Both the position numbers and the translations under genes were made by a program. From an uncultured Gammaproteobacteria bacterium (GTDB taxonomy: Bacteria > Pseudomonadota > Gammaproteobacteria > Arenicellales > UBA868): a stretch of DNA of 41,346 nt. This document shows positions 34,382-41,346 of the stretch, one piece after another. The stretch is taken from positions 1 through 41,346 of the forward strand of contig CAJQRU010000028.1 in assembly GCA_905612355.1 (NCBI GenBank). Reading direction: 5' to 3'. Position 1 is the first letter of the stretch; every line of letters begins with the position of its first letter. The notes below the pieces were generated by a model. That model was given only the letters and a program-made list of their open reading frames with translations. It was not told the origin of the DNA and searched no databases.

Positions 34382-35206
34382 CTATTGCTGACGGGTTGCC
34401 CGCTCCGCTTCTGTAGCCTCACGCATCTTGCGGGCCTGCATTTCGAGCTGGTCTTCCATTTTTCCGAGGTCCATTCTTTCCTTGCCCTCGATGAAGCCGC
34501 CTTCCTCTTCTGGCCACTCCAGTGTCATCAGTTTGTAGCGTGTGTTTCGGGGGCCAAACAGTACCATTGCGGTCTGTAGCCAGACGGCGATACCGGCCAT
34601 GAGCGCGGTGATGAGACCAAACACCAACACCAATTTGATAATCCAGCGATGGGACATCCCAACCAGAGAGGCTGAGATTTCACCACATTGCCACCAGGCA
34701 CACTGGGGAGCGCGATTGAAAGCCCAAGAGTCGTAGGCATACATACCGGCGTAATAGATGATGACGCAGGTAAAGGGCACCAGGAAGATTGTCAATCCGA
34801 TAAATTCCAGCCAAGCCTTCTTGCGGAAAGCCAGTGTTTCCCGGACCAGGTCAACCCGGACATGCGTATTCCAGATATAACCGAAGCCCAGTACCAGCGC
34901 GAAGAGGGCTGTGTGCGAGTGCCATTCAAGTTCCTGTAACAGTGTGGAATCGAAAACCGGGCTGATGTTTTCACGCAACCAGATTTGGATCGGATCACCC
35001 TGAATCTTAATGATTCGTGCTTTGCGTATAAATAAGTCAAATACGGTAATCAGGACTAGGGGCATTGCGAACCAGGAGCCAAAACGCCCAACCGCGTCGA
35101 CGAATCGCCGTAATTGTTCGGCAATTTTAAGAGTGATTGGTAAATCGTCGCCCGACAGGTGTCTCAGTTCTGTCGTTGGCACGGTGGCGGATGTGGTTTC
35201 GTTCAC
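34382..35206 (-). CDS. TRAP transporter small permease, DctQ type
   Basis: 274 residues, longer than the usual 160-200 for this subunit. The core with four membrane segments and the motif HTALFALVLGFGYIWNTHVRVDL matches the DctQ family of the mannitol/chloroaromatic-like TRAP group. The N-terminal part LSGDDLPITLKIAEQLRRFVDAV and the long charged C-terminal tail (ERMDLGKMEDQLEMQARKM) are extra. GTG 35206 follows CGGAGAAC by about seven bases. It sits 33 bases after dctM on the minus strand. TRAP systems take up carboxylates or sugar acids with Na+ gradients; a periplasmic binding protein, needed for uptake, is not in the window. Confidence 0.88.
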   Translation of the reverse strand: MNETTSATVPTTELRHLSGDDLPITLKIAEQLRRFVDAVGRFGSWFAMPLVLITVFDLFIRKARIIKIQGDPIQIWLRENISPVFDSTLLQELEWHSHTALFALVLGFGYIWNTHVRVDLVRETLAFRKKAWLEFIGLTIFLVPFTCVIIYYAGMYAYDSWAFNRAPQCAWWQCGEISASLVGMSHRWIIKLVLVFGLITALMAGIAVWLQTAMVLFGPRNTRYKLMTLEWPEEEGGFIEGKERMDLGKMEDQLEMQARKMREATEAERATRQQ

Positions 35207-35239
35207 TTGGATGTTCTCCGTTAGTCAGATGCCAAACGA

Positions 35240-36736
35240 CTAGTAGTCGTAAGCGAGTTTCATCAGCCATAGGGAAACGCCAGGTTTCCACATCACCAGG
35301 ATTAATCCACAAAGTTGGAGCAGAACGAAGGGGATGATGCCTTTGTAGATTTCCTGAATTTTGACTTCTCTGGGTGCGATGCCCTTCAGATAGAAGAGGG
35401 CGAAACCAAACGGTGGTGTGAGGAACGAAGTCTGCAGGTTGATGGCCATCAAGACTAGAAACCAGAACACAATGTCTTTGGAAGCGACGTGGTCGCCAAA
35501 ATCGAGTCCGATAATGAGTGGCGCAAAGACCGGCAGTACGATCAGGGTGATTTCGATCCAGTCCAGAAAGAAACCCAACATGAAAGTGATGCCCATCAAC
35601 AAAAACAGCAATTGCCAGGAGCTAAGTCCTGCCGACAGAATTAAGTGCTCAACAATGTCGTCGCCGCCTAGCGAGCGATAGACATAAGCGAAACAGGTCG
35701 CGCTGATGATGATGAAAAAGATCATTGCAATAGTGCGCGCGGAGGTGTGACAGACACCCTTCAGCAGATCGAAAGTCAGTCGTCGATTACCAATGGCGAG
35801 CAATATGGTTCCAAAGGCTCCCACGGCACCTGCCTCACTGGGCGCGGCGACACCGAAGAGGATCGAGCCTTTAATCATAAAAATCAGTAGAACGGGTGGC
35901 AGAAAACTCTTGAAGATCATGCCTGGGTATTTATTTTTCGGTACATAGAGCAGTTCTGGCGGCAGACTAGGAGCGACCTCGGGTTTAAACTTGGCATAGA
36001 GAGCGACAAACAGCAGATAAAAGAAGGCGAGCACTAATCCAGGCACGATGGCGGCCATGAACATATTGCCGACGGACACTGCCATCAAGTCCGCCATGAT
36101 GATAAGCATAATGCTGGGTGGGATCAGAATCCCCAGCGTGCCAGAGGCTGCGATACAACCACACGATAGCGAATTCTTGTAACCCTGTTTGATCATGGTC
36201 GGCAGGGCAAGGGCGGTCATCATGGTGACCGACGCACCGATGATGCCAGTCATTGCAGCCAACACCGTGCCCATGACGATGACGGCCAATGCGAGGGACC
36301 CGGCTACATTTTTCAGCAGAACCTGTACGCAGTAGAGCAAGTCGTTGGCCACTCCGCTGCGCTCCATCATGACCCCCATGAAGACAAATGCGGGAACAGC
36401 CACCAGTACCAGGTTTTCAGCACCTTGGAACCAGATTCTCGGTAGGAAGTTGAAAAATTCGATCAGATCGAACATGTCTAACCAATAGCCAAGCATGCCA
36501 AATAGAAAGGCAATGCCGCCAAGAATGAAAGCCACCGGAAACCCTGAAAACAACAGGCACGCCAGGGTTCCAAACATGATGATGGGGAGAAAATCCTGGA
36601 TCAGATATAGGAGTTCCTCTTGTTCCTCGGCGTTCATGCCGAGGATCCTCACGTAGACAAAGGCGATCACCGCAAGGATGGCGACTACGACTCCGATACC
36701 CCAGTAGCGCCCGGTGCTTTTTTGGACTTCTTCCAT
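35240..36736 (-). CDS. TRAP transporter large permease, DctM type
   Basis: 498 residues with about 12 hydrophobic segments; the conserved region GTLGILIPPSIMLIIMADL is the DctM signature, followed by FGVAAPSEAGAVGAFGTILLA. The large form, with an N-terminal extra helix and the loop AKFKPEVAPSLP, resembles the mannitol/chloroaromatic-compound TRAP group. Start ATG 36736 is preceded by GGAG. The gene is the first permease on the minus strand, then dctQ. It is upstream of two membrane proteins of unknown role and the amidohydrolase. The imported substrate is unknown. Confidence 0.92.
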   Translation of the reverse strand: MEEVQKSTGRYWGIGVVVAILAVIAFVYVRILGMNAEEQEELLYLIQDFLPIIMFGTLACLLFSGFPVAFILGGIAFLFGMLGYWLDMFDLIEFFNFLPRIWFQGAENLVLVAVPAFVFMGVMMERSGVANDLLYCVQVLLKNVAGSLALAVIVMGTVLAAMTGIIGASVTMMTALALPTMIKQGYKNSLSCGCIAASGTLGILIPPSIMLIIMADLMAVSVGNMFMAAIVPGLVLAFFYLLFVALYAKFKPEVAPSLPPELLYVPKNKYPGMIFKSFLPPVLLIFMIKGSILFGVAAPSEAGAVGAFGTILLAIGNRRLTFDLLKGVCHTSARTIAMIFFIIISATCFAYVYRSLGGDDIVEHLILSAGLSSWQLLFLLMGITFMLGFFLDWIEITLIVLPVFAPLIIGLDFGDHVASKDIVFWFLVLMAINLQTSFLTPPFGFALFYLKGIAPREVKIQEIYKGIIPFVLLQLCGLILVMWKPGVSLWLMKLAYDY

Positions 36737-36981
36737 TCCGTGACTCCGATGTCGATAGTAGTGTCGGTCGATATCTTCAACCGTTACGCAATCTTCGCTG
36801 ACAGCCGCCGTTGCCTGGCGTCTACCGCTTCGCCTTCAAGGGATTAATTTATCTAGATGCCGGCCTCAAACTGCGGGTTATTCAAAGTGGCCAGCTTATC
36901 CTCCTTAAACTGCTGTCCCGGATGTTAGCTTATAAGGCAAGCACAATTCCACACTATATCTGCGGTCAAGGTGCCAGATGT
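36737..36981 (-). promoter_or_regulatory. BKACE-dctM intergenic region with a strong ribosome site and 14-codon frame
   Basis: A 245-base gap separates the BKACE stop from the dctM start. On the minus strand AAGGAGG (complement of 36900-36906) is followed five bases later by CTG, opening a 14-codon frame at 36894-36853 that ends in TAG and would encode LATLNNPQFEAGI. A TTG lies inside it. It may be a leader peptide or the start of a lost gene. Directly after the BKACE stop is a short ATCTG/CAGAT inverted repeat, without a T-run. The gap suggests dctM may have its own promoter. Confidence 0.4.
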
Positions 36982-37917
36982 CTAGAATGCCACCTGATCT
37001 GCTCCCTTAAGGGACAGCATCTGGCGTGCCTCATCTGCGCTCGCAATGTCCATCGACAGGCGTTCCACGACGCGGCGAATGATTGAGACCTGCTCGGCAT
37101 TGGAGGTCGCAAGTTGCCCCTTTCCCGCATATAGACTGTCTTCGAGTCCGACACGCACGTTGCCCCCCATGATCGCACTCATGGTGACCAGTGGTAACTG
37201 GTGCCGACCTCCGGCGAGCAGGCTCCACACGTAGTCATCACCAAACAACTTGTCGGCGATGCGACGCATGTGGGTCACGTTTTCAGGATCAGCACCGATT
37301 CCCCCTAAAATTCCAAAAATAGATTGTACGAAAAGCGGTGGCTTGACCAGTCCGCGGTCTAGAAAGTGTGCAAGATTATAGAGATGGCCAATGTCGTAAC
37401 ACTCAAATTCAAAACGCGTGCCGCATCCCTCACCCAGCGTCTGAAGTACATGTTCAATGTCTTTAAATGTGTTGCGAAAGATAAAGTCACGACTGTTTTC
37501 CAGGTGTGCTCGCTCCCATTCATAGCGAAATTCGGTGTAGCGTTGCAGCATTGGGAAAAGCCCAAAGTTCATCGAACCCATATTGAGCGAACACATTTCG
37601 GGGCTGGCTCTGAGCGGTGCGGCGAGACGCTCGTCCAGGGTCATGCCATGACCGCCACCGGTGGTAATGTTGATTACGGCATCGCAGCCGTCACGAATGG
37701 TGGGCAGAAACTGCATGAACATGTCAGGGTCTGGTGTGGGCCGACCATCGACTGGGTCCCGCGCATGCAGGTGAATGATAGCGGCGCCCGCTTCGGCCGC
37801 ATCGATCGATTGTTGCGCAATGTCCGCCGGGGTTAATGGCAGGTGGGGAGACATGCTTGGTGTGTGGATTGACCCAGTGACGGCACAGGTGATGATGACT
37901 TTGCGACCTTTGGCCAT
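36982..37917 (-). CDS. 3-keto-5-aminohexanoate cleavage-family enzyme (BKACE, DUF849)
   Basis: Zinc enzyme of 311 residues that condenses a beta-keto acid with acetyl-CoA, giving acetoacetate and an acyl-CoA. Seen: KVIITCAVTGSIHTPSMSPHLP, the metal and substrate region IIHLHARDPVDGRPTPD, NITTGGGHGMTLDER, CSLNMGSMNFG, FECYDIGHLYNL and the C-terminal GGNVRVGLEDSLY. The HLHAR pair is one of the Zn-binding segments. The start at 37917 has AAGGAG about seven bases upstream. It lies 41 bases after ridA on the minus strand and is probably co-transcribed with it. Substrates in this family vary widely, so the beta-keto acid cannot be named. Confidence 0.93.
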   Translation of the reverse strand: MAKGRKVIITCAVTGSIHTPSMSPHLPLTPADIAQQSIDAAEAGAAIIHLHARDPVDGRPTPDPDMFMQFLPTIRDGCDAVINITTGGGHGMTLDERLAAPLRASPEMCSLNMGSMNFGLFPMLQRYTEFRYEWERAHLENSRDFIFRNTFKDIEHVLQTLGEGCGTRFEFECYDIGHLYNLAHFLDRGLVKPPLFVQSIFGILGGIGADPENVTHMRRIADKLFGDDYVWSLLAGGRHQLPLVTMSAIMGGNVRVGLEDSLYAGKGQLATSNAEQVSIIRRVVERLSMDIASADEARQMLSLKGADQVAF

Positions 37918-37958
37918 AACGTACTCCTTTGAAAAATCGGTTTTTTTGATCCGGTGTT

Positions 37959-38354
37959 TTAATCGATTGAACGATCTAGAATGGCTTCGGCTTCGATTTC
38001 GACTTTAAGTTCCGGGCTAACAAGGGCTGGGACCCCGACCAGTGTCGAGGCAGGCCGATGTTCACCGAAGTACGCCTGCCGAATGGGGTTAATCTTTTCC
38101 CTGTCGTTAACATCGATGAGGAAAACCTGCACTTTGACGATATTTTCGGGCCGCCCCCCCGCGGCGCGTAGCGCCCCGTCGAGGTTGCGCATGGCGACCT
38201 CAAATTGTTCGACGACGTCTGTAGGAACCGAACCGTCTGGACGGATACCCACGGTGCCGGACAACCACACTCGGTCACCCGCCCGCACCGCATGGCAATA
38301 GTGGCTGACTGGCTCAGGTTGATCCTCAAGGAGGTATCGTTGAATCGTTGTCAT
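37959..38354 (-). CDS. RidA/YjgF/YER057c/UK114-family protein
   Basis: 131 residues of the RidA family, which hydrolyses reactive enamine/imine intermediates formed by PLP enzymes, or acts as a deaminase in pathway-specific clades. Seen: the barrel segments VSHYCHAVRAGDRVWLSG, the arrangement QFEVAMRNLDGALRAAGGRPENIVKV and the closing LKVEIEAEAIL. The arginine that contacts the substrate carboxylate in the archetypal RidA (in a sequence like RxxxxV) appears as RPASTLVGV. The start at 38354 has a GAGGTGATTAACA leader. It opens the minus-strand group with BKACE and the TRAP permeases. A role in handling an unstable amino intermediate of that pathway is an inference. Confidence 0.93.
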   Translation of the reverse strand: MTTIQRYLLEDQPEPVSHYCHAVRAGDRVWLSGTVGIRPDGSVPTDVVEQFEVAMRNLDGALRAAGGRPENIVKVQVFLIDVNDREKINPIRQAYFGEHRPASTLVGVPALVSPELKVEIEAEAILDRSID

Positions 38355-38537
38355 TGTTAATCACCTCGTCGTGCGCTACCGATCACGCTATCATGATTGA
38401 CTTGCCTCTGCCAAATCCGTCATCGCCGGCGATGCCCGACGCTGCGGAAATTTGTATTGGTATACGGCTTGGTCACCACACGAGTATTGCAGCCCTTGAA
38501 TGACTCGACATCTGCCGGAGACAAGCCGCCGCGTCGC

Positions 38538-38570
38538 AGTGGGAGTCGGAGTGGGAGTGGGAGTGGGAGT
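38538..38570 (+). repeat. Tandem hexanucleotide repeat (AGTGGG) near MFS gene start
   Basis: Five and a half copies of AGTGGG with one variant copy (AGTCGG) run from 38538 to 38570. In the MFS reading frame it would encode alternating Ser and Gly. The repeat ends about ten bases before ATG 38580, so with that start it makes up the 5' leader, with several GGGAG ribosome-site-like pieces. Because the unit is six bases, copy number changes would not shift a reading frame. Confidence 0.75.
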
Positions 38571-38579
38571 TTAGAGCTC

Positions 38580-39782
38580 ATGCGCAACCGGGAATTCGTT
38601 TCTCTCTGGTTTGTTGGCGGCGCACTAAATACGGTTCGTTGGCTCGAGACGCTGGGGGTCGGTGTGGTGGTGTTCGAAATCACCGCATCCCCCTTTGCTG
38701 TGGCCCTGATGGTGATCTTGCGGTTCCTGCCTTTGGCGCTCTTGGGAGCTTTGACAGGCGCGCTCGCGGAACGAATCAATCGTCGCCTCGTATTGTTGGT
38801 CAGTATGCTTGTTATGGGAATGGCTTCATTGTGGTTTGGTGTTATGGCGCTAAATGGCCATGCCACGTTGTGGCTGCTGAGCGCAAGCGCACTGCTGAAT
38901 GGTTTGCTATGGGCGTTTGATAACCCCGTGCGCAAAACGTTGTTCGCTGATGTGGTAGCGCCCGTTCAACTGGGCTCTGCCATGACTTTGGACACAGTGA
39001 CAAGCAACAGCACTCGTTTTATCGGGCCGGTACTTGGGGGGCTTTTCCTCGAGTATGCAGGCATACACGGCGTGTTTTTTCTTGGCTCGCTTCTTTACGG
39101 CGTGGCGACATTAATCATGCTGTTTGGAACACGGGTAGCCGGTAGCCAGAAATTGGGTGAGGGTTCAAGTGTGTTTTCTGCGCTGTTGAATGGCTTTCGT
39201 CTGTTGCGACAGGAACGCACTTTGCAGGGTGTCATGGCTGTGACGTTGGTTTTTAATTTATGGGGCTTTCCGTTTATTTCGATGATCCCGGTGATTGGGA
39301 AGGAGGTGCTGGGTTTAACGCCTTTGCCACTGGGTGTGTTGATGGGCGCCGAGGGCGTGGGCGCACTGTTGGGGGCGCTGCTTATTCTGGCTTTTGCTGA
39401 ACTGCGGCACTATCGGTATCTATACACCTATGGGGCATTTCTCTGTTTGGTAATGGCGTTTGCGTTTTCTCAAGTGGAGTCTTTCCTGTCGGCTGCGGGG
39501 TTTCTTTTCTTGACGGGTATTGGGGCGGGTTGTTTTTCGGCCATGCAGGGCGTGCTGGTGATGTTGTGCACGCCAGTGAAAGCGCGTGGGCGGATGATGG
39601 GGGTGTTGTCGGTATGTATTGGTTTATGTACCGTGGGTTTTCTACATATTGGTCTGTTGGGGAATTGGCTCGGTGCCGAGCTTGCGATTATTATCTGCAC
39701 AGTCGAGGGGTTTTTAGTGCTGTTGCTGGTCTGTCGGCTCTGGCCTGAGGTCCTAGCTTCCCAGACATTGCCTGATCGTTAG
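38580..39782 (+). CDS. Major facilitator superfamily transporter, MFS_3/EntS-like
   Basis: About 400 residues with 10-12 hydrophobic helices. ATG 38580 starts MRNREFVSLWFVGGALNTV, the typical beginning of exporters in the EntS-like group. The frame is open to 38397, and a TTG at 38496 would add a Ser/Gly-rich leader encoded by the hexamer repeat. The loop after helix 2-3 reads GALAERINRRLVLLV, a variant of the usual GxxxDRxGRR, and the periplasmic-side motif NPVRKTLFADVV is also of this group. The gene is divergent from ridA and 41 bases before the enolase-superfamily start at 39824. It may export a pathway product; the substrate is unknown. Confidence 0.87.
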   Translation: MRNREFVSLWFVGGALNTVRWLETLGVGVVVFEITASPFAVALMVILRFLPLALLGALTGALAERINRRLVLLVSMLVMGMASLWFGVMALNGHATLWLLSASALLNGLLWAFDNPVRKTLFADVVAPVQLGSAMTLDTVTSNSTRFIGPVLGGLFLEYAGIHGVFFLGSLLYGVATLIMLFGTRVAGSQKLGEGSSVFSALLNGFRLLRQERTLQGVMAVTLVFNLWGFPFISMIPVIGKEVLGLTPLPLGVLMGAEGVGALLGALLILAFAELRHYRYLYTYGAFLCLVMAFAFSQVESFLSAAGFLFLTGIGAGCFSAMQGVLVMLCTPVKARGRMMGVLSVCIGLCTVGFLHIGLLGNWLGAELAIIICTVEGFLVLLLVCRLWPEVLASQTLPDR

Positions 39783-39823
39783 TACCCAGCAGGAGGAAGA
39801 TGGCTGGAATAGAGGGGGGTTTG

Positions 39824-40912
39824 ATGAAAATTACTGACATTCGTGTGGATCATTTTCGTATTCCGCTTGATCCACCGCTGTCCGACGCTACGCATGGCCT
39901 GATGACGACTTTCGGGCTCGTTACGGTTCGAATAAGCGCGGATAGTGGTCACACAGGCCTCGGTTATACCTATACCGTGGGTAATATAGGAACGGTTGCG
40001 ATTCATCGGCTGATTGAAGAAAACCTGGTGCCATGGCTGTTGGGTCGTGATGCGAACGCGATCGACCGGTTATGGCAGGACATGTGGTGGCATCTACATT
40101 TTGTCGGTCGCGGGGGGATTGCGAGTTTTGCTATGGCGGCTGTCGACATTGGGTTGTGGGACCTTAAAGCGCGTGAGCGCGAAGTCCCGCTATGGCGGAT
40201 GCTGGGCGGGGGTGATGGCCGGGTCAAAGCATACGCCGGTGGAATCGACCTGCAGTTCACACTGGATCAGTTACGGGCACAAACTCAGGACTTTACGGGC
40301 CGGGGATTCCGCGCGGTCAAGATGAAGGTGGGACGAGCGCATTTGTCCGAAGATGTGGAGCGGGTCTATGCCATGCGAGAATGGCTCGGTGATGACATTC
40401 CATTAATGGTCGATGCCAACATGCGCTGGAGTGTGAGCGAGGCGGTGCGTGCTGCTCAGAGTTTGGCAGGAGCCGATCTTTTCTGGCTCGAAGAGCCGAC
40501 GATTCCAGATGATGTGGCGGGCCATGCTCGTATTGCACGCGAAGGCGGTGTGCCGATCGCCAGCGGCGAGAACCTGCACAGCACTTACGAGTTTCGTGAC
40601 TTGATCCGTTACGGTGGTGTCAGTTTTCCTGAGCCTGATGCGGCGACGCTGGGTGGTATTACACCCTGGTTGCGCGTGGCTCGGCTGGCGGAGAGTCACA
40701 ATTTGCCGGTGACTTCGCACGGCGTTCATGACCTTCACGTTCACCTGCTCGGTGGTATTCCTAATGCGTCTTATCTTGAGGTTCACGGCTTCGGGCTCGA
40801 GCGATTTATTGAGGCACCTCTGCAAATCAGCGAAGGCTTGGCAAAGGCGCCTGATCGGCCCGGGCACGGAGTGGCGTTTGATTTCGATGCCCTCTCATCG
40901 TTAGCACCTTGA
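39824..40912 (+). CDS. Enolase-superfamily enzyme, mandelate racemase subgroup, acid-sugar-dehydratase-like
   Basis: Metal-dependent enzyme that abstracts a proton next to a carboxylate. From ATG 39824, preceded by a G-rich AGAGGGG, it is 362 residues; ATG 39800, three bases after AGGAGG, would add eight. Residues numbered from 39800: KMK pair 174/176 at the base position, metal ligands Asp205 (VDANMRW), Glu231 (WLEEP) and Glu257 (SGENLH), Asp280 (FPEPDAATLGG) and catalytic His307 (TSHGVHD). The second Lys with the His-Asp dyad is the mandelate racemase arrangement, found in several acid-sugar dehydratases. It is next to a MFS transporter. With the COG3618 amidohydrolase in the facing cluster a sugar-acid route is plausible but not proven. 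Confidence 0.9.
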   Translation: MKITDIRVDHFRIPLDPPLSDATHGLMTTFGLVTVRISADSGHTGLGYTYTVGNIGTVAIHRLIEENLVPWLLGRDANAIDRLWQDMWWHLHFVGRGGIASFAMAAVDIGLWDLKAREREVPLWRMLGGGDGRVKAYAGGIDLQFTLDQLRAQTQDFTGRGFRAVKMKVGRAHLSEDVERVYAMREWLGDDIPLMVDANMRWSVSEAVRAAQSLAGADLFWLEEPTIPDDVAGHARIAREGGVPIASGENLHSTYEFRDLIRYGGVSFPEPDAATLGGITPWLRVARLAESHNLPVTSHGVHDLHVHLLGGIPNASYLEVHGFGLERFIEAPLQISEGLAKAPDRPGHGVAFDFDALSSLAP

Positions 40913-40966
40913 GCGGTGTTCACGGCGAGCGGGATTCATACAACCTACCGTTAAGGAGGAAGCATT

Positions 40967-41332
40967 ATGTCATTTAAGACCCGTTATATTTTCTCAGCCA
41001 GTATGGATGTGAGTCCTGAAAGTGAAAGCCTTTTCAATGAGGTTTATGACGACGAACACGTCCCCATGTTGCTGGAGGTACCTGGAGTCGTCGCAGTATC
41101 TCGGTTAATCACCGAGGAACTAAAAGTGGCCATGGGTGGCGAAATCCATGTGGTGCCAAACAATGGAATTCCCCGATATAGCGCTGTGTATCAGATAGAA
41201 AGCCCCGAGGTGCTGACCTCCAATGCCTGGGCTGCTGCCGTCGAGCAGGGTCGCTGGCCGGGACAGGTAAGGCCCCACACCTCTAACCGACAGCACGTTC
41301 TGCGCAAGGTGATCAGGCCGTCAGAGGGATGA
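40967..41332 (+). CDS. Small protein, possible dimeric alpha/beta-barrel (EthD-like) fold
   Basis: 121 residues, start ATG 40967 with AAGGAGG at 40953-40959. The pattern is KTRYIFSASMDVSPESESLFNEVYDDEHVPMLLEVPGVVAVSRL, with conserved-looking Tyr-Asp-Asp-Glu-His, the usual helix-strand rhythm of EthD/ABM-like dimeric alpha/beta-barrels. The later part PRYSAVYQIESPEVLTSNAWAAAVEQGRWPGQVRPHT is also typical of this fold. I do not recognise an exact family. It follows the enolase-superfamily gene by 54 bases in the same direction and may be co-transcribed. A small isomerase or monooxygenase-like role is possible. Confidence 0.8.
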   Translation: MSFKTRYIFSASMDVSPESESLFNEVYDDEHVPMLLEVPGVVAVSRLITEELKVAMGGEIHVVPNNGIPRYSAVYQIESPEVLTSNAWAAAVEQGRWPGQVRPHTSNRQHVLRKVIRPSEG

Positions 41333-41346
41333 CCTAAGGCGCATGC

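Noticed and set aside
36913-36964. TTGACC-like promoter before dctM
   Set aside because: The spacing to any TATAAT-like hexamer is wrong on the minus strand.

Overview
The window looks like a chromosomal segment of a heterotrophic, probably marine gammaproteobacterium. This is inferred from the single-chain 1306-residue PurL with fused glutaminase, the dapA-purC neighbourhood, ETF-ubiquinone oxidoreductase, a glyA-soxBDAG sarcosine oxidase operon, a TRAP transporter and many acyl-CoA and amino-acid catabolic enzymes. No rRNA, tRNA, CRISPR, integrase, transposase or phage gene was recognised. The genus cannot be told from the sequence alone.

Layout. 1-2330: 3' end of an omega-amino-acid:pyruvate aminotransferase, a Tat-exported polyamine-type binding protein, and a small secreted orphan on the minus strand. 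2331-2868 has no convincing gene. 2869-6235: methylmalonate-semialdehyde dehydrogenase, MaoC-like hydratase, a frameshifted GNAT acetyltransferase and an LD-carboxypeptidase. 6332-11911: dapA, purC and purL. 11947-15386 (minus): ETF-QO, a frameshifted PhyH-type dioxygenase and an alpha/beta hydrolase. 15512-18564: HAD phosphatase, a NadC-like phosphoribosyltransferase with altered binding-site motifs, and a metal-dependent amidohydrolase. 18730-22193: SDR dehydrogenase, acyl-CoA ligase and a frameshifted glycerophosphodiester phosphodiesterase. 22300-24732: a QueG-like Fe-S protein and a Sel1/SH3/SPOR envelope protein. 24907-32587: glyA-soxB-soxD-soxA, an inserted exported hydrolase, soxG and a small monooxygenase-fold protein. 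32607-38354 (minus): ridA, a BKACE-type enzyme, TRAP permeases DctM and DctQ, two small membrane proteins and a COG3618 amidohydrolase. 38580-41332: MFS exporter, an enolase-superfamily acid-sugar-dehydratase-like enzyme and a small alpha/beta-barrel protein.

How the genes work together. Much of the region fits breakdown of small nitrogenous and carboxylic compounds. Sarcosine oxidase delivers glycine and a one-carbon unit, and SHMT interconverts these with serine. MmsA, MaoC, the SDR, the acyl-CoA ligase and ETF-QO serve acyl-CoA and branched-chain catabolism and pass electrons to quinone. The TRAP/BKACE/amidohydrolase/RidA block with the nearby enolase-superfamily enzyme looks like an uptake and degradation module for an unidentified carboxylate or sugar acid.

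Three genes (GNAT, PhyH, GDPD) are each broken by what looks like one missing G/C inside a G/C run. Restoring one base in each gives a full-length family member. This shared signature suggests sequencing error more than true gene decay. The best leads for new biology are the inserted hydrolase in the sox operon, the NadC-like protein with a changed quinolinate-site motif, the QueG-like Fe-S protein, and the TRAP module without a binding protein but with two unfamiliar membrane proteins.
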